Shown in pieces: positions 28,412-64,000 of a stretch of 64,000 nucleotides of DNA. The notes below the pieces were generated by a model. It was given only the letters and a program-made list of their open reading frames with translations, was not told the DNA's origin and searched no databases. The position numbers were made by a program, and so were the translations under genes. Each line of letters begins with the position of its first letter. Positions within the stretch are counted from its first letter, which is position 1. Source of the stretch: Anoplopoma fimbria (taxonomy: Eukaryota; Chordata; Actinopteri; Perciformes; Anoplopomatidae); contig NC_072464.1 of the NCBI RefSeq assembly GCF_027596085.1, positions 16,804,624 through 16,868,623 on the forward strand, written 5' to 3'.

Positions 28412-30468
28412 ATGTAAGTGTGTAGTGCTCTTTAGAAGTGAATGAAGATATTGTATTTCAGCTGCCATTACGTAGAAAGTAGCAAGACATTGTGTTATAC
28501 CCCTGTGGGTGTGTGAGTTTGCAAGAATTTCAACTTGAATGCATGTTTGTGTGTGTGACAGAGATACATCTTTGTGTGTGTATCACAAAGGACTACTTAC
28601 AGGGATAGAGTGATACAGACCTTACATGCTGTTCCTGCTGTTATTGATTTGAAAATAAATAAAAGATGATTCAGGGGGATAACCTTCATATTTATTTTCT
28701 CTTCGGCAAATATATATTTTTTTCATATCTCTATTTGTCAAGGCAGTGATGCTCTTGTGAAATGTGTGTTTCTGTGTGTGTGTGATTTTTACACACATGA
28801 ACGCACACACACATCTTTTAATTAATCACACATACTCTGTCATCTGAAGAGGTGCTGTGTTTCATCTCCTGGGGCACACACACACGCGCTACCACCCGCA
28901 GTATCACTCAAGTCCACTCAAGTTCCTGCACACACTGCTGGTGAATGTCAGTGTAACACAACTTGGTTGTCCTCTACATGAGTAGTTAACCTCCTGAGAG
29001 CCGAGTCTGATTTTACCATCAGCCTCTGTCAGAGCTGCTTTTCATCCTGGTAGACACACAGGGAAGAAACTGGGCCTTTATTATCCTTTTCCTACTGTTA
29101 TAAAAATATTTTTAGGGTTTGCGGTCAAGAAAATACAACATATCACTATACTGTCATATGAAAACCTCATACGCTAAGTGCAGTTTTGGTTATTGATTTT
29201 TACATTGAAAGTTTATGGGATCCTCTCTGTCCCTAATAAGTTTCATGGCTGTGTTACGGACTGAAAAATCCCCGTATATTTTTAACTTTCAAGTGGAAAT
29301 GAGTGTTGACTTGCCAGAGCCGTTCGTCCGTGTCTAGTGAGATGTTAAGTTCCTCCAGCGGTTGCAGAGGGCCATGCTTAAAGGATTAGTCTGGTGTTCT
29401 TTTTATGTTATTTTAACCTTAACATAACAAAGTGATTCTTCTAGGAAGTATTTTTGGTGTAGCTAAAGAATTATACTGCACAGTCCTCTGTAATATTACC
29501 TCCATTGTTGTCCAAAAAACGATTCAAACCAAAGCAATGAGCAACACCATTGCAAAGTTGCTCCCTTCCTTGTACTGAGCATGTGCTAAGTGATTTAATT
29601 TTAGTCAGTTCTGTAGGTTCTCATCCTCAAAATGTATATTAATCCACAGTTGAAAGTAGTCCCCAAACAAATGTACTGTAACGCCTTTGTGAGTACTGTT
29701 TGCTAAAATCTACTATGCTCAGCTGTTACGTAGCCTTTTTCAAAGGAATCTACATATTTATGACATGTGAATTGTGAAAGAGTAAGTCTTCAGCAGGAGC
29801 CAATGGGCTCGGGGCTGAGAGCCACAGACAGATTTGGACTTAAAAAACGCTTACAGAGTCATTTGTTAGATGAATTATTGTCTTGATCCATCTCAATTGC
29901 TTTAAAAAAGACATAATAAATATGACTTTGGACGTCTGAATATGAAAACTAAAATATGTGAATAGGAATATCTCCATAATTGACTAGCTTATTATCCCCA
30001 GTGAGATCAATGATAGGAGTTAGTACATACGTAACTAAATGGAAACAGATCCGGTTGGACTCCAGCCCAGTGGTTTGACTGTCCAATGAATATAGTGAAG
30101 AGATCTTTGTTTGGTATTATCCAGGTGTAAACTGTTAGGGGCATGTGTGCTCTGTCAATGCGTGTTTATGTATAAATGTATCAGATCTCAGATGGTCCCT
30201 GTTATTAGATGTATTCATTTTTAACTTTTGTCCCTTTATCCAGACTTCTGTTTCGACCTCCTTGTGCATTTCTGCTAACCCAGCAGTTATCTCACTGCTT
30301 CTCTTACCTGATTGGCTCGGGGTTGCTGGCTGTCAGGTCTAATTTCGTCATATTTATACCAATCAGGGTGGTCTGTTTTGTATGTGTCAGCAAGTGTTGT
30401 GATTGTCATTCCATCAGTAGGATTATATTGGGCTGTTTAAACACGCTTCGCATTTTATTACTCTCTCG

Positions 30469-30587
<119 letters not shown>

Positions 30588-31922
30588 GCAGATTCACAGC
30601 CACACTGTAAAGAGAAGCAGCATGGGACCTTGGTGTGCCAGTGTCAGTGATGGATATGGCAGTCGGAGATGCAAAGTTGGCTTTTGCAGAAGTATGTTGT
30701 CCACAACTGGGATCTCTCAGACCGGTTCTGCTGAGCACACACATTCTGCTGGCTCGCTGCTATTGTTGCTAGCCATTTTTTTATGTAGTATATGTGTGTG
30801 TGATTTTTATTAAAACTGATCCATCCAATAAGCTTCATACAACCCTGCCTACACAACTGTCTTCATGGGTGTTTCAGTTTTTCCTTAAACGTCACTGTGT
30901 GTGTATCGTGTTTTTTTTAATGGTATTAGAAACCTAATTCCAGTCATGGCCACCAGAGTATCTGAAAGTCTGAAAGTTCAACAGTTTTTACTTTTTATTA
31001 TAGAATTCTTTTTTAAAGGAGCACAGAAACACAACAAAACATAGTGGCACGAACGGTTGGTCATAGGTCCAAACGTTTTACTGATTGAAATAGGTGCTAG
31101 TTCATACGGTAATGGATCAGTTATCATCTGAAGCAGACGTAAACACAATCCATTTTCCCACTATTGCAAGAAATAAACCCGTAGATTTAGCAAAAACATT
31201 GGATTTGACATTTTCAGTCACACTTAAAGATACTGAATTCCTGCCATAATGAGGCCATATTTGTAAAATACTGTGACCTGTGCTTTTTGAATTTGCAGTT
31301 ATGTGTAATGGCAGTAAAATACTCTAGATAAGATGATAAACCTGTGAAAGATGAGAAGAAAAGAGAAAATAAAAGTGCCACGGAACTAAATTGATAGAGA
31401 AAGGTGAGAAAAACACATGAGGGACCGTTGTGTTTGATCTCCCTTCCTACACAGACACACATACAGTTACACATGCAATATACTTTGCAGAGGTGGCGTG
31501 TCACACTACTTGCACATATTGCAACAGATTTGTGGTGAGTAGGAGTTTAAAGAGCTGCTGAGTGCAGATTTAACACCACAGATATTTAAAGAGATCAGTC
31601 CTTTTATCTGAGGGGACAATTTGCATTATTCATGTTGTGCCTCCTGAGAGATGGAGAGTGGGAGAAAAAGGGACAAAGACAATTTAGAGAATTATTGTTT
31701 TCTTTTTTTTCTTTTAACGAGCAGCCAATGGGGTTCAGCAGATTTACATTCAGTCCACCTCTCGCAGTTTGTTTTATGTGTGTCTGTGTGTGTGTGTGTG
31801 TGCATTAAATAATCCCCATCTTTCATTTCTTACATGTAGGTCCACTTGCAAAGAATGCAGCTATTATATAGCTATCTATGTGCATGAAAATCATGCATCT
31901 GTCTGTGTTCTTTTGTCTCCAG

Positions 31923-61849
<29,927 letters not shown>

Positions 61850-62675
61850 GTATCAGAAGGATATTGCATCATCTTATTTGTTTGTTTGGCTATTGTTTCC
61901 TTGCTGCTTATTCCTACTGCGTTGGTTCCCATACAGCTGACTAATGAACACCTGGCTTTAGACAATCCAACGCTGGAAGTAGTTCCTATTATAACTTCCA
62001 TATACAGCATTATTGGTTATTGCAGGTCAATACATTGTCTCCTCTGGGATCCCAGGTCTTTGGGACAATAATGGCAGTTGCAGTTTGCAATGGATGAAGC
62101 ACAATTCACCATTATTATTGTACTAGAAAACCAAAAGAAAACAAGATGCAGTTGGTAAAAAAGGAAGTTTCTGTATTCATATTCTATCTCTTTTCCCCTT
62201 GTTGCACACCTGTTTGTTTTTGGGAACTAGACTTCTGCTTCTTGTGTTGGCAGAGTGTTACATGAAAGGTAGCTGGATTTATCACACATTATCTATCTTT
62301 TTTCTTTTGCAATGCAGTCTAATGTCATATTATTCTTTACATCTCCCCTTGTTCTTTTGCCACGTTGTCCCTCCTTTCCCCCCCTCCTTTATACTTTGCT
62401 CCTTTGTTGGGACCTCCATTCCCTCCCAGGGGGCCATGGAGAACCAGGGCAGCACATGTACAGTTGTCAATTCTGAGCAGTGAGGGGGGCTAGGCGCTGG
62501 GTCTGCGGCAGACGGCTGCAGTAATATGGAGACGTCAAAGCTCATAACATTGACTAATGATTTCTTAAGAAAGTGAAAATAGGTCCCTTGGAGTTTGCAT
62601 GTAATTTTCCTGATTGGCTTTTAACACCGGGCAAGCACAGGCTGGCCGACAGAGGCGGCTGTGGTGATTTATGAG

Positions 62676-62730
<55 letters not shown>

Positions 62731-64000
62731 TGTATCTGCACGTGTGTGTGTGTGTGGTGGCGGCAGTTGCACAGCGGGAGCAGCTGCACTCAGCTCCACA
62801 CACCTCGTTTGTCTCTGGGCTGTCCTGGCTGGTTAATGGAGCACCCCCTCCTCCTCAAAGCCCAGACCAAAGCCTGGGACCAGAGCAGAGCATCTGGAGG
62901 CTTCAGGGGTGGGTCCTGGTCAGAGTTTACTGTCCCTGCATGTGGATGGAGAGGGGCTGGGGTCAGCGGGCCAAGGTCGGCTGTCAGAGACTAATTATGG
63001 GCCAACAGGAGCCCAGGCAGGGTTGGAGGCTGCTGTCTATCCTGTTGGCCTTACAGGGTGTCTTAAATAGATGAGATCACAGGTTATCCTTTAAACTGAA
63101 AGATGTGTTTCTTTGTGTTCAACAAAACATGCCAATGGCCGCAACCAATGTGATAGAATATAACTACTGCTCCCTCTAAATACATGTCAATCAACATCAA
63201 TATGCAGAGTTCAGTAATGCTACATATTTAGTCAGCTTGGGCTTTTTTACACAATAAACTTAAGGCAAAATGAATAATGACAAGCCTCTGTGAAACTACA
63301 TTATTCCTCCCTGTAATTTATTGGGCTTGTGAGAAAGTGGCGATGGCTGCAGAGGAAACTGAGCTGAGATCTGGTGTGGATCTTGGGCTGTAGGTTAAGG
63401 TTGGGAACAGTAATGTAAATCGAAAAATAAGTTTTTATTGGTGAATGGAAACCAGACCCAGGAACTAAAGAATACAGATATGCATACAAAGATATACGAT
63501 AAAAAACAGCAGATAATAGGGCGACACCATCCATCAGTTATGTAAATCAAGAATGTCAACTGTTTAAGCTAAAGGATGGGATATAGAAAACTGGATGGGG
63601 GATACAAGATTGGAGATACAGTGCATTGAAAACCAATACAGAGCTTTTAATGAGATGAATATTTAATATGCTCAAATGTAAGCTTATTTAAAAAAAAATT
63701 AAAAAAACTCTACACTGAAATAGACTGGATAGTAGTACAAATTAAGATTTCAGAGTAAGAGCCATGCATGCTTGACTGGAATCAAATCAAAATGTCACAC
63801 TTGAATCAATTTAGGTTAATGGCTTCCCGCTGACCACCTGAGTAGTATTGATTAAAACTTCATCTCATCCATCACATCCAACAGAGGCAGAGGATACTAA
63901 ATGTCACATTTCAAATTTATTAATTCAAACGCCTACGTTGGGTCTATACTCAGTACATCATTGGTCTAACTTCTCCCAGAGACACCCTGGGAATGGTCCC
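61850..64000 (+). other. epha3: epha3 intron 15 (5' part)
   Basis: The sequence after the last donor was read for the SAM-domain exon (expected DWL..F..VGVTVVGPQKKI-type residues) and none was found, so exons 16-17 lie beyond the window. A (GT)n lies at 62679-62757; the rest is unique sequence. Confidence 0.5.
62679..62757 (+). repeat. (GT)n microsatellite
   Basis: About 22 pure TG units and an interrupted tail in intron 15. Confidence 0.5.

Noticed and set aside
62199..62483. Possible SAM-domain exon after exon 15
   Set aside because: The open frame here encodes no SAM residues and its end (QGSTCTVVNSEQ) matches nothing in Eph C-termini.

Overview
The window is a piece of a teleost fish genome carrying the middle of one multi-exon gene on the + strand. 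Twelve exons between 31923 and 61849 join in frame into about 633 codons of an Eph receptor tyrosine kinase. Every junction has GT/AG borders and matching codon phase. The protein reads, in order: cysteine-rich EGF-like module, two fibronectin type III domains, a transmembrane helix, a juxtamembrane segment with the paired tyrosines, and an almost complete tyrosine kinase domain. Residue patterns in the transmembrane/juxtamembrane exons (SxESSQVV, DEKRLHFGNGH) and in the kinase ([39 protein letters not shown]) fit EphA3 better than EphA5, EphA4 or EphA7, so the gene is called epha3. The teleost assignment rests on the short introns mixed with long ones (259 and 296 bp), fish-type SINE and hAT fragments, and very dense (CA)n/(GT)n arrays.

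Layout: 1-31922 is the 3' part of a very long intron (intron 3 in the usual Eph numbering). It has no supportable exon and holds most of the dinucleotide arrays, a truncated tRNA-Gln-like sequence, a few duplications and two stretches that look like conserved regulatory DNA. 31923-46935 holds exons 4-7 (extracellular), spread over introns of 3.7-5.7 kb. 47232-49101 is a compact cluster of exons 8-10 (membrane and juxtamembrane). 52993-61849 holds exons 11-15 (kinase). 61850-64000 is the start of intron 15. The signal peptide and ephrin-binding domain (exons 1-3) lie upstream of the window, and the SAM domain and C-terminal tail (exons 16-17) lie downstream.

The points most worth a second look are: an 8-residue insertion with a new N-glycosylation sequon in the first FN3 domain; three changes of valines that are near-invariant in Eph kinases to Gly or Ala; an unpaired Cys in the second FN3 domain; a tandem NAG acceptor at the transmembrane exon; complementary (GU)n and (CA)n tracts bracketing the 62-bp frame-shifting kinase exon 12; several head-to-head GT/CA array pairs able to fold into long RNA hairpins; and small inverted-repeat elements in introns. 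No complete new gene or unknown multi-gene system was found. Long Val-Cys or Thr-His reading frames are artefacts of the dinucleotide repeats. (Feature confidence values were absent from the original answer; 0.5 is a placeholder throughout.)
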